DNA from: Candidatus Poribacteria bacterium
Lineage (GTDB): Bacteria; Poribacteria; WGA-4E; WGA-3G
Reading direction: 5' to 3'
DNA length: 64,000 bases
NCBI GenBank assembly: GCA_022828145.1
Contig: JAJEJA010000024.1
Coordinates: 115,093 to 179,092, forward strand
The stretch's first letter is position 1. Each line of letters starts with the position of its first letter. The notes below the pieces were generated by a model that saw nothing but the letters and a program-made list of their open reading frames with translations, was not told the DNA's origin and did not search any database. Below are positions 8,871-16,873 of the stretch, one piece after another. A program made the translations under genes and the position numbers.

Positions 8871-9587
8871 ATGTCAAAAATCGCAGTCATTGCAGGTGTA
8901 GGACCCGGGTTAGGTGCAGCCATCGCACGGAAATTTGCAGACGAAGGATGCAATCTTGCTTTGTTGTCCCGTTCATCTGCATATAGCATAAATCTATCAA
9001 AGAGATTAGAAGAGACTGGTATATCAGCAATCCCTATACCAACGGATATTACGGATGCTGGACAAGTAATCGACAGCTTTGCCAAAATTCGTGAAGAATT
9101 AGGTGTACCTGATATATTGATTAACCACGCAGGTAATGCTGCATGGGGCAATCTTTCTGAACTTACTGCTGAAGCATTTGAAAACTCATGGCGGGTATGT
9201 ACACTCGGTGCATTTCTTTGTGTGAAGCAAGTTGTGCCAGGAATGATTGAGAAAGGTGAGGGTACTATCCTATTTTCTGGTGCGACATCAGCCGTTCGCG
9301 GTAGGTCAGGCGCGATCGCATTTAGTAGCGCAAAATTCGCGATGCGTGGTTTAGCATCCTCTCTTGCCCGGGAAGTTGGTCCACAAGGTATTCACGTCGC
9401 ACATGTTATTATTGATGGTATAATTGATTCACCAAATCTACGTGAAAGGTATAAGTTATCGGAAAGTGAACCTTTACTGAAACCTGATGCTATTGCCGAA
9501 ACCTATTGGGCACTGGTTCAGCAGGAACGCAGTGCATGGAGTTTTGAGGTAGATGTGCGACCCCATAATGAGGAGTTCTTTACATAA
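8871..9587 (+). CDS. Short-chain dehydrogenase/reductase with Phe at the catalytic Tyr position
   Basis: The 238-residue protein has the classic N-terminal cofactor loop GVGPGLGAAIARKFA (residues 9-23) and INHAGNA in place of NNAG at about 84-90. The active-site Ser is in ILFSGATS (Ser136). The expected YxxxK reads FSSAK, with Phe151 replacing the catalytic Tyr and Lys155 retained. The tail GPQGIHVAHVIIDG matches an SDR subgroup in which FxSAK is common, as I recall. Such proteins may use another residue or have lost the standard chemistry. AAGGA precedes the ATG. Confidence 0.88.
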   Translation: MSKIAVIAGVGPGLGAAIARKFADEGCNLALLSRSSAYSINLSKRLEETGISAIPIPTDITDAGQVIDSFAKIREELGVPDILINHAGNAAWGNLSELTAEAFENSWRVCTLGAFLCVKQVVPGMIEKGEGTILFSGATSAVRGRSGAIAFSSAKFAMRGLASSLAREVGPQGIHVAHVIIDGIIDSPNLRERYKLSESEPLLKPDAIAETYWALVQQERSAWSFEVDVRPHNEEFFT

Positions 9588-9612
9588 AGTCAGAAAACAC
9601 ACAATTACAATT

Positions 9613-9649
9613 AAATACCCTGATTGACATCTTCTCAATCAGAGTATTT
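9613..9649. terminator. Bidirectional intrinsic terminator
   Basis: The hairpin stem AAATACCCTGATTGA pairs with TCAATCAGAGTATTT around a 7-base loop. It sits between the convergent SDR and PhyH-HEAT genes, with ATGTTTT following on the plus strand and AT-rich sequence on the other side. It is a good candidate for terminating both transcripts. Confidence 0.75.
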
Positions 9650-9668
9650 ATGTTTTAACGCGGACAAT

Positions 9669-11042
9669 TTAAAACGTACTATCACGGTTTGTTATAGGAC
9701 ACCAACGGGTTGTTTGGAGGTAACGTAACAGAACATCCTTTGCATCTGAAGTGCCGATACGGTGTAACGCATGAACCGCATTACCCCGGATGTAACGATT
9801 ATCGTCAAACAGTAGTTTTTCTAATCCTTCAACTGCCTCCCCAGCATACTCTCCAATACGCGAAATGGCAAACACAGCGGTACGTCTGATGCCTTCGTTT
9901 TCATCCGCCAATGCTTTTGTCAATTCTTCTACCGCACAAGTACTCGCTTGACTTGTTGTACCTAAGGCTTCAATGGCACGCACCCGAACTGCTCCGGAAT
10001 CGTCTTGTAATGCTTCTATCAATGCAGGCACTGCAGATTCCGCTTTCGTTCCAAGGTCTCCTAAAGCTTCCGCTGCATTAGCGCGAACATGATCAGGTGC
10101 ATCCTGTAATGCACTCTTTAATGAATTCACAGCAGGTTTACCGACTGCATTTAAAGCATAACAAGCATTCCTTCGCGTCATATCTGCTTCTTCATAGAGA
10201 CAACGCACCAACGGTTTTACTGCTTCTTCACCAAACTTTGATACGTTATAGGCAGCTTTTAACCCTGTTGATTCGGTTTCACTATTCATTGCGGTAATTA
10301 ACTCAGAGAGTGACGCGCCGTTAGGAGAAGTGGAAACATCACTACGCTTATCACCGAGATGCCAATTCCACAGATGTCTGAACATCTCCTGATGTTCAAC
10401 AGGTCCACCTGCTTCTCCGTTTGACCACACCGTTTCTCTGTTCTCCCACGTCGGTTCCACAGGTTCCGTCATACGTGCATAGAGAAACTTCATCATATAA
10501 CGTTTTTCATCAGTTTGGTTCGGCATAGCACGGTGCCAAAGGTCGTAATTAGCGAACGCGACGGTACCCGCTTTACCTGTAATCGGTTGTTCCGGGGAAA
10601 CTTGAGACCCCTCCTGAGTACTAAAGTAATGACTCACTGGCACGACACCTGTAGGTCCTCGTTCAATTGGTGTATCTTGTGGATAATAGAACACCAACAA
10701 CCTACGTGTATGATGAGACCATCGTTTACCACCATCTTGATGCAAGTTTTGCCCCTTGCTCCCCGGTGGATTGTAGTGAGGATGTCTGTGGGGTTGCATA
10801 TAGTAATCTGGACCCAATAGACTTGTCAAAGCACCCATTACATTCACATCATCAAAAACACGCTGAATTTCAGGGATTCTTGGTAATAGGTTGTTTCCTG
10901 GATTACCCTCCTTATCAAAGACACCAACAGTTTTTGCAAAGATCTCATCGTGAAATTCGGGGGGTAACGCTGTTTCTACGGTGACAAAACCGTTCACGAT
11001 AAAGCACCGCATCTGTTCATCAGTTAATAGGTTTTCAGGCAT
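9669..11042 (-). CDS. Phytanoyl-CoA dioxygenase domain fused to HEAT repeats
   Basis: I start the gene at ATG 11042 rather than 11081, because GGAGG lies 7 bases upstream and the PhyH fold begins with LLTDEQMRCFIVNGFVTVE. The protein has about 457 residues. Residues 1-240 form the Fe(II)/2-oxoglutarate oxygenase: HQD with His101 and Asp103, and the distal His170 in LWHRAMPN. Residues 255-457 carry five or more HEAT/PBS-lyase-like repeats (VRANAAEALGDLGTKAESAV, VRVRAIEALG, IRRTAVFAISRIG, IRGNAVHALHRIG). The HEAT scaffold probably binds a partner or substrate protein. The hydroxylation substrate is unknown. Confidence 0.88.
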   Translation of the reverse strand: MPENLLTDEQMRCFIVNGFVTVETALPPEFHDEIFAKTVGVFDKEGNPGNNLLPRIPEIQRVFDDVNVMGALTSLLGPDYYMQPHRHPHYNPPGSKGQNLHQDGGKRWSHHTRRLLVFYYPQDTPIERGPTGVVPVSHYFSTQEGSQVSPEQPITGKAGTVAFANYDLWHRAMPNQTDEKRYMMKFLYARMTEPVEPTWENRETVWSNGEAGGPVEHQEMFRHLWNWHLGDKRSDVSTSPNGASLSELITAMNSETESTGLKAAYNVSKFGEEAVKPLVRCLYEEADMTRRNACYALNAVGKPAVNSLKSALQDAPDHVRANAAEALGDLGTKAESAVPALIEALQDDSGAVRVRAIEALGTTSQASTCAVEELTKALADENEGIRRTAVFAISRIGEYAGEAVEGLEKLLFDDNRYIRGNAVHALHRIGTSDAKDVLLRYLQTTRWCPITNRDSTF

Positions 11043-11073
11043 TTTACTTTCCTCCAAAAGTTTCGGAATATTC

Positions 11074-11301
11074 TCATACAACTGAATTACTAAAAAATGG
11101 CGAAGGTGTTACTTCTATTGTTTCTGATAAAAACTGCTTTGAATCATAATTGCTTGGTTTAATAGATTGAGGAACATTTGAATACATAACCTCAAAAGCA
11201 TTATTTCCAAGTGTATGTATTTCTTCTAAATTATTAAACAGAATAGATTGTTCTTGACTGGTTACTATAGGAAAACCGTAGTGTTTATTATTGTATCTCA
11301 T
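11074..11301 (-). CDS. Short ORF adjoining methyltransferase remnant, unknown
   Basis: The 75-residue frame starts in a 4-base ATGA overlap with the end of the methyltransferase fragment and stops 31 bases before the PhyH-HEAT start. No domain is recognised. Its ending (ETIEVTPSPFFSNSVV) and position suggest the leftover C-terminus of a larger protein, possibly the partner nuclease of the methyltransferase or its C-terminal part. It may be untranslated. Confidence 0.35.
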   Translation of the reverse strand: MRYNNKHYGFPIVTSQEQSILFNNLEEIHTLGNNAFEVMYSNVPQSIKPSNYDSKQFLSETIEVTPSPFFSNSVV

Positions 11302-11555
11302 TGGTTTTGATTCTTTAGCACTCTAAAGGCTTCATTCCACACAGAATTCAGAATTTCATGCATTAAATTAAACGCCAATGGACCATCACCACAGGATAAT
11401 GCCTTTAGGATGTCTGGATTCTGATTTCCAAACATTTCATCCCACATTTCTATCATCGGATAAGGAGGAGAAGTTACTATCAGATCAATACTCTCTGAAG
11501 GTATGTCCTCTAAGTTCCGTGAATCTTGGTATAGAATCTTGTGTATACTGTTCAT
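11298..11555 (-). pseudogene. DNA methyltransferase N-terminal fragment (restriction-modification relic)
   Basis: The 85-residue frame contains IDLIVTSPPYPMIEMWDE, the motif IV region (SPPY) of beta-class N4-cytosine/N6-adenine DNA methyltransferases. It ends AFRVLKNQNQ, exactly where intact relatives continue into a KPGG segment. The C-terminal half with the S-adenosylmethionine-binding FxGxG motif is absent. The reading is that the gene was truncated by deletion, leaving an inactive relic. The 444 bases upstream (11556-11999) hold a palindromic repeat and a promoter but no gene. Confidence 0.7.
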
Positions 11556-11780
11556 AGAAGGTATTACCTAAAGTGGAATTGTTGGGAAACAGAAACAATC
11601 ACACTATTCTTGTATAATAATAACATACTTAGTATTAGTCTTCAACGAAATTCAGTAATTAGGAGGATTTTTCGTTTGATGAATGGGATACAGAGAAGTT
11701 CAATGAAGGATGAAGGGGGTTGTAGAAAGAAGCACAATCAAGGATGAATGTGCTACAGCTTAATAGTATCACATTTTTTC

Positions 11781-11874
11781 GTAGGTCGGGTTGAGGAACG
11801 AAACCCGACATGATAGGCTTGAGCAAGACGTGTCGCCAGTTAATATTTTAATGGCGTTCCTCTACCCGACCTAC
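11781..11874. repeat. Palindromic repeat, type A core without terminal repeats
   Basis: The 94-bp palindrome starts GTAGGTCGGGTTGAGGAACG and ends CTCTACCCGACCTAC, with GTGTCGCCAGTTAATATTTT inside. It is the cleanest free-standing version of the core also found at 8669 and inside the MITEs at 4529, 16705 and 51281. Confidence 0.7.
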
Positions 11875-11960
11875 AGAAGAATAATGTATTGTCAATTAGA
11901 AATGGTATAAATCTATATTCTACCATAGTAAAGAAAAAACGTCCAAATATGCAAGAACTG

Positions 11961-11969
11961 TGATATACT
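11961..11969 (+). promoter_or_regulatory. Extended -10 promoter upstream of aminotransferase
   Basis: TGATATACT gives a TATACT hexamer with the extended TGn motif, 30 bases before the ATG at 12000. No clear -35 box is seen. Confidence 0.4.
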
Positions 11970-11999
11970 ATCTTTCAATTCTATGGGAGAACTATAATA

Positions 12000-13199
12000 A
12001 TGCGTAGAACATTCAAAAAGTCGTTAGCGTGGCGAGAACGGGCAAAAAATGCATTGGTCGGTGGAGGACAACCGCATAAACAGAGCAATCCACCGCAGCC
12101 AATTATGATTGCTGGCGCAAAAGGTTCACACTTTTGGGACGCAGACGGAAATGACTATATCGATTACCTGATGGGATACGGTCCGATGATCCTCGGACAT
12201 GCATATCCAACTGTGATTACAGCAGTGGCAAATGCACTGGAACAAGGAAATGTATATAACGTTGGTCATACATTAGAGATTGAACTTGCAGAAAAACTCA
12301 TAGAGATTATCCCATCCGCTGACAGAGTCGCCTACTTTGTAGGGGGTTCGGATGCTACCACGGGTGCATTAAAGTTTGCACGTGCATACACGGAGAAAGA
12401 CAAAGTCATCCGCTGCGGATACCACGGGTGGCACGACTGGTGTCACAGTACACGGGGACACTTAGCAGCAAGTGCAGAGGCAACACTTAGTGTGGGATTC
12501 AACGATATTGATGCTCTTGAAAACCTGTTCAAGGAAAATCCAGGGGAAATAGCAGGTTTAATTATGGAGCCTTCAGGACATGATCTCCCTAAAGAAAACT
12601 ACTTGGAAAATGTAAAATCTGTTGTGAATTCTAACGATGCTTTATTGATCTTTGATGAAGTCAAAACAGGTTTTCGGTATGCTTTAGGTGGTGCACAGGA
12701 ATACTTCGATGTTACACCGGATATGTCTGTCTTTGGTAAGGCACTCGCAAATGGATTCGCTACTGCCGTTGTTGTCGGTAGGCAGGACATCATGGACGAG
12801 GTGAGTGATGTTTGGGTTGCCGCTACATTTCACGGAGAGGTATCCCTCGTCTCCGCTGCGATGGCTACCATCGCCGAATTGGAAGCGAAAGACGGTGTTG
12901 AGTTCATGTGGAAACAGGGGCAAAAACTATTAGATGGCTATAAGGAAATAACAGACCGTTTAGGGATCGATCAAGCACGTATCGCTGGAATCGCACCAAT
13001 GCCTTTTTTCGGTCTAAACGCAAATAGTGATAAGGAGAGTCTATTCCGCAGAACTTTCTATGAAGCTACTTTAGATGGAGGATTGTATCTACCCGAGGGA
13101 CATATCTGGTTTATGTCTATGTCCCACTCCGATGACGATATTACCAAGACACTCAATGTGTGTGAAGACGCGTTAAAACTCGCGAAAGCCAAAATGTAG
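12000..13199 (+). CDS. Class III aminotransferase (glutamate-1-semialdehyde aminomutase-like)
   Basis: The 399-residue PLP enzyme has the phosphate-binding GGSDATTGALKFAR (residues 115-128), the Tyr/His ring-stacking YHGWHDW (141-147), FDEVKTGFR with Asp219, and the Schiff-base lysine Lys247 in SVFGKALANG. The length and motifs fit the GSA-aminomutase branch of class III. As an isolated gene outside a haem locus it is more likely an aminotransferase or aminomutase for a catabolic substrate than hemL. GGGAG lies 9 bases before the ATG. A PhyH-family gene follows after 69 bases. Confidence 0.88.
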   Translation: MRRTFKKSLAWRERAKNALVGGGQPHKQSNPPQPIMIAGAKGSHFWDADGNDYIDYLMGYGPMILGHAYPTVITAVANALEQGNVYNVGHTLEIELAEKLIEIIPSADRVAYFVGGSDATTGALKFARAYTEKDKVIRCGYHGWHDWCHSTRGHLAASAEATLSVGFNDIDALENLFKENPGEIAGLIMEPSGHDLPKENYLENVKSVVNSNDALLIFDEVKTGFRYALGGAQEYFDVTPDMSVFGKALANGFATAVVVGRQDIMDEVSDVWVAATFHGEVSLVSAAMATIAELEAKDGVEFMWKQGQKLLDGYKEITDRLGIDQARIAGIAPMPFFGLNANSDKESLFRRTFYEATLDGGLYLPEGHIWFMSMSHSDDDITKTLNVCEDALKLAKAKM

Positions 13200-13268
13200 G
13201 TATTAGTGGTTAGTCAAAGTTAAAATCAAAATCTATGTTTACTATAAAATAAGAAATAGGATAATTTT

Positions 13269-14141
13269 ATGACACCTGCTACAGATTATTCAAGACCTTT
13301 TATTGTTGATAAGAACTTGGGACGGGCACTTGATGAAGAAAATGCCAATCTCCCAGAAACAAATGCTGACGGTTTAGCTGTCGTTCCACCTACACAAGAA
13401 CAGAAATATGTCTTTGACAAACAGGGATGGTTATTAGTTCCCGGTGTATTGTCAGGGGATGAACTAAAAGAGATGCAAGATTTCTGCCACCGTTTACGGC
13501 ATGAACCGGAGTCTATCCCAGCACATGAACGTTCCCCTTTAGGTGGACCGATGCAAAAGTTGTCCGACCATCCAAACGTTGTCGGATTTCTCAATGAGTT
13601 CCTCGCACATCCAGCACTATCCAGTCAAGAATGCTACGGTTTTCGCATGGAATCGTGCCACATGTTCTACCGGACTGTAGGGGATGGGAACTTTGGACCC
13701 CATAATGGCAATGGCATGCTACGATTTCCTGGAGATTCGCATCTGTACAGATGTATTCCCGGCAAAGCGTATAGCGGTTTAACCCGAATCGTTTGGGAAC
13801 TCAATCCTGTCAAGTACAGACAGGGAGGCACGCTTTTCATCACAGGCAGTCATAAAGCGGTCTATACTGCTCCAGATTCAATTCAGAGTCCGGATTCTCC
13901 GATATGGGATACTTATGAATGTCCAGCAGGTTCTTTGCTGTTTTTCACTGAGGCGTGTACGCATAGCACGCACAAATGGACTAACGCGGAAAACAACAGA
14001 GTCGCAATTTTTAGCTGTTACAACACTGTGAATAGCAAATGGCACGATTGGAATCCACATCCGAAGTTGCTGGAAGAGATGCCACCGAAACGGCAGACGC
14101 TCTTTCGACCCGTTCGGGCTGCGAATAATCTCATTGGATAA
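13269..14141 (+). CDS. PhyH-family protein with HxG instead of the HxD iron motif
   Basis: The 290-residue protein belongs to the phytanoyl-CoA dioxygenase-like cupins, and its fold elements align with the sister at 30172. WELNPVKYRQGGTLFITGSH matches the sister's WNLADTGPEYGGFCCIPGSH, and the distal His232 (EACTHSTHKW) and Arg244 are kept. At the iron site the sister reads GGLHADYG, but this protein reads FGPHNGNG, so His145 is kept and the Asp is Gly147. An HxA/HxG site is what known Fe(II)/2OG halogenases use to make room for halide. It could equally be a non-catalytic homologue. It lies directly after the aminotransferase gene. Confidence 0.85.
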   Translation: MTPATDYSRPFIVDKNLGRALDEENANLPETNADGLAVVPPTQEQKYVFDKQGWLLVPGVLSGDELKEMQDFCHRLRHEPESIPAHERSPLGGPMQKLSDHPNVVGFLNEFLAHPALSSQECYGFRMESCHMFYRTVGDGNFGPHNGNGMLRFPGDSHLYRCIPGKAYSGLTRIVWELNPVKYRQGGTLFITGSHKAVYTAPDSIQSPDSPIWDTYECPAGSLLFFTEACTHSTHKWTNAENNRVAIFSCYNTVNSKWHDWNPHPKLLEEMPPKRQTLFRPVRAANNLIG

Positions 14142-14156
14142 GCGTAAATATATATA

Positions 14157-15794
14157 TCAAGTATCGGTGTCGGCTTTTCTTGATTGCAAAAAGCGATAAA
14201 ATGTCCAGCTACCAGAGATCAGCACGCATAAGACTATGACGACGATGCCAATATTGACATAATTACGCCAAGGATTTAGCTGCCATAAACGTTGACCAGC
14301 CATTTTTGCCTCTGGACTACCTTTCTGGGAATTTAGTTTTGCCAGTTGCCAATATTTTTTCGCGACTTCCGGTTGCTGATACGAATCCGCCAATTTTGCA
14401 GTCACTATTATATACTTCACATCCTGTACCTCTGAACGGTCAATAGCATCAGCAAAGGTGCTAAGGAGTAAAGTGGTCAAATCCTCTGATAAAGCCGGAA
14501 AATCGATCGTGTCTCCGATCCCATTCTGAAACGCATTGACTGCTTGCTGGTGGTTGTTCCGAGCAAACTCAAACTCAGCTATCTCAAACCAAGTCATTCT
14601 GTTTAGCTTGATAGGTTGATCAATTGACTCAAACCCATCATAAGTGAAGTTTGCAGAACCGTGGTAGAAATCTCCTTTCTTAGCATACACTGTATATTCA
14701 CTACTCGGTGTCAGCATATTGGCAATGTCCCAATCAGCAAAAATGTAAGTTCCATCCGCATTGACCTGTGCGACATATTCTGTTCCTTCAATTGAAACCC
14801 TCGTGCCAGCGACATTCTCACCTGTTGAAGTTGTCACAGTGCCATAGACAGAAATTGGAGTCAATACCCATGCCAAGTTTACCACCTCACCCTGTTTTAA
14901 TTCCAATTCAGCAGTTTTGGGTTCAGTTCTATTGAAACCTGCTTTGCTGACAGACACTGTGTAACTTCCTTCCAGGAGTCCCTCCGTGAACAACTTAGGT
15001 GTCAAACCGTTTTCTGTCTCATTGAGCATAATCTGTGCACCTTCGGGAAGTGTCGTAACGTTAATCGCAGGACTTAATTTCATCACCGTGTCATCAACGT
15101 CTCCTGTAGGTGCAAAAATTGACCTACCAAATGACCTGTTTTCCTGGATGTATTGATAGGTCTCTATAACACTAATCTGTCTATTGTCATCAGCATCCGT
15201 TTCATCGGTAGATAACGCATCAATAAATGCCTGAAGAAAGGATTGATTTCCAATTGGTTTAGTTGTATCAGCCGGGTGAATTACATTTAAGGCACTATTA
15301 CCAAGTATCTCCCTATTCGCGTAATATATACCTAAATTCTCCTCGTTTGCGTAGCCATCAATAATAACGAGTACTTTGTCTGCACGGGTTTCTTTGAACC
15401 ACTTATTCAAGGTGGAGTCTTGTATTGTATCCTGCGATTGTGTCGTAAAATGCATACTGTTTGAATTAGACGGTTTTGACACTTCACCGTGAAATAGAAA
15501 AACGAGTGTCTCAATTTTGGTGGTATTGTTACCTATTTCATTGAGTGCCGCATGAATCTCCTCGTTTGTTGCAATCTCACCTTCAATACGATGGATATTG
15601 TCCTTGGAGACTTTCCCTTTTCCGACCAATTGACCTGTTAGTGTATTCAACAGTCGCTTCGTCCGGGCATCACTTGTTGCATCAACTAACAACCAATATG
15701 TTCCTGAATCTGTAGGTTCAGCTGAACTATAGTCTGTTACCAGAGTAAATATAGTGAACAGTAGGATGAGGGTTATGATTTTCTGGTGAAGCAT
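14157..15794 (-). CDS. Membrane-anchored caspase-like (degenerate) protein with PEGA domain
   Basis: The 545-residue protein has an N-terminal signal (hydrophobic core at about residues 6-22, cleavage after SSAE). Residues 30-230 look like a caspase/gingipain-like fold: the His strand ETLVFLFHGE is present, but the Cys strand reads VLVIIDGYANE where active enzymes have a DxCxSG-type motif, so the Cys is missing. A PEGA-like segment follows (TTLPEGAQIMLNETENGLTP), then a carboxypeptidase-regulatory-like beta domain (VYGTVTTSTGENVAGTRVSI), a TPR-like helical region and a C-terminal TM helix (about residues 513-535). This is probably a periplasmic scaffold rather than a protease. Confidence 0.7.
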   Translation of the reverse strand: MLHQKIITLILLFTIFTLVTDYSSAEPTDSGTYWLLVDATSDARTKRLLNTLTGQLVGKGKVSKDNIHRIEGEIATNEEIHAALNEIGNNTTKIETLVFLFHGEVSKPSNSNSMHFTTQSQDTIQDSTLNKWFKETRADKVLVIIDGYANEENLGIYYANREILGNSALNVIHPADTTKPIGNQSFLQAFIDALSTDETDADDNRQISVIETYQYIQENRSFGRSIFAPTGDVDDTVMKLSPAINVTTLPEGAQIMLNETENGLTPKLFTEGLLEGSYTVSVSKAGFNRTEPKTAELELKQGEVVNLAWVLTPISVYGTVTTSTGENVAGTRVSIEGTEYVAQVNADGTYIFADWDIANMLTPSSEYTVYAKKGDFYHGSANFTYDGFESIDQPIKLNRMTWFEIAEFEFARNNHQQAVNAFQNGIGDTIDFPALSEDLTTLLLSTFADAIDRSEVQDVKYIIVTAKLADSYQQPEVAKKYWQLAKLNSQKGSPEAKMAGQRLWQLNPWRNYVNIGIVVIVLCVLISGSWTFYRFLQSRKADTDT

Positions 15795-15830
15795 TCAGGA
15801 TACCTATAAACCGTGTTAATATCCGAACAT

Positions 15831-16655
15831 TTATCTACCGTGAATCGCTCTTAAATCCAGCCTTGCGTCCACATCATCAGAGACAGCGTTAGTCCAATCC
15901 ACATCTTCCTTGCTATGCATACTCATCAAAGCAACATCTACATCTAAGTTTGACAACGCGTAGTTCAGTAGAAAACTATCAACATCAACATCAGCCATTT
16001 CCTCTGCAAAACAGTGTGCGATAAGATTCTGGAAGGCGTTGCTCGTTGTAGACCGCATGAGCACAATACCCATATCATGTTCAACTGCATCAGGAATCAC
16101 ACCCTGATTACTGAACATGTCGCATGTGCTTTGATACATCAGATTGTAATGGATTTGCATCATATCAAACGCATTCGAGTCAATAAGCTGATCTGTGCCG
16201 GTTGATGGACCGTCTGCTGAGAACCCGATGTAACGCACCTTACCCTCTTTCTGGAGTTGCTCGTATGTCCACAGACCCTTCTCATTAAATATCAAGTGAG
16301 TTTCCCCTACATGCCACCAGCCCCCATGAAATTGGAGAACATCAATATAGTCAGTGTTAAGTCGTTTTAGGCTGCCTTCCACATCTGAGACTATATCATC
16401 CGGATCATACGCTGCCTTCGTTTTCGTTGCCACGATACAACGTTCTCTGCGGTCAGCGATTGCCTTACCAATAACAGTTTCACTATAACCGTCTCCATAA
16501 GTGGGTGCGGTATCAATGTAATTGACACCACAATCAATGGCATAGTGGATCATATTCACAAGTTCATTTATATCATGCTCAGGACGAATTCTCCCGCCAC
16601 CGTAACCGATCTCTGATACACGAAGTCCAGTCTTGCCAAGTGTGCGATACTGCAT
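15831..16655 (-). CDS. Aldo/keto reductase
   Basis: The start at ATG 16655 is chosen because the family N-terminus MQYRTLGKTGLRVSEIGYGG begins there and GAGGAG lies upstream. The longer frame to 16694 adds 13 residues of no family character. The protein has about 274 residues, short for the family. The tetrad is present: Asp48 and Tyr53 in YIDTAPTYGDGYSE, Lys78 in VATKTK and His110 in DVLQFHGGWW. The C-terminal cofactor region is abbreviated, ending RLDLRAIHGR. Similar short AKRs accompany Gfo/Idh/MocA genes in sugar catabolism. It follows dnaE on the same strand with a MITE between them. Confidence 0.86.
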   Translation of the reverse strand: MQYRTLGKTGLRVSEIGYGGGRIRPEHDINELVNMIHYAIDCGVNYIDTAPTYGDGYSETVIGKAIADRRERCIVATKTKAAYDPDDIVSDVEGSLKRLNTDYIDVLQFHGGWWHVGETHLIFNEKGLWTYEQLQKEGKVRYIGFSADGPSTGTDQLIDSNAFDMMQIHYNLMYQSTCDMFSNQGVIPDAVEHDMGIVLMRSTTSNAFQNLIAHCFAEEMADVDVDSFLLNYALSNLDVDVALMSMHSKEDVDWTNAVSDDVDARLDLRAIHGR

Positions 16656-16704
16656 TATATTCAGTTCTCCTCTGAAGTTTTTAAATTGTAGCAAATGTTA
16701 TCAG

Positions 16705-16872
16705 AACGTGAGTTTGATAAATCAGAACAAATAATTTACGTAGGTTGGGTTGAGGCACGAAACCCAACATCTTGACCCATTATAGAACAATACATGTTGC
16801 CAGTTAATATTTGATTGGCGTGCCTAAACCCAACCTACAACGAACATTGCCTTTAATTATCAAACTCACGTT
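16705..16872. mobile_element. MITE-like element, core type A, with 5-bp target duplication
   Basis: The 168-bp element has ends AACGTGAGTTTGATAAAT and ATTATCAAACTCACGTT and is flanked by the direct repeat ATCAG at 16700-16704 and 16873-16877. The core 16740-16838 is the GTAGGTTGGG...CCCAACCTAC palindrome. The right duplication overlaps the dnaE stop codon (TGA), so insertion happened exactly at the end of dnaE without changing the protein. It carries no open frame and would need a transposase in trans. Confidence 0.85.
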
Positions 16873-16873
16873 A

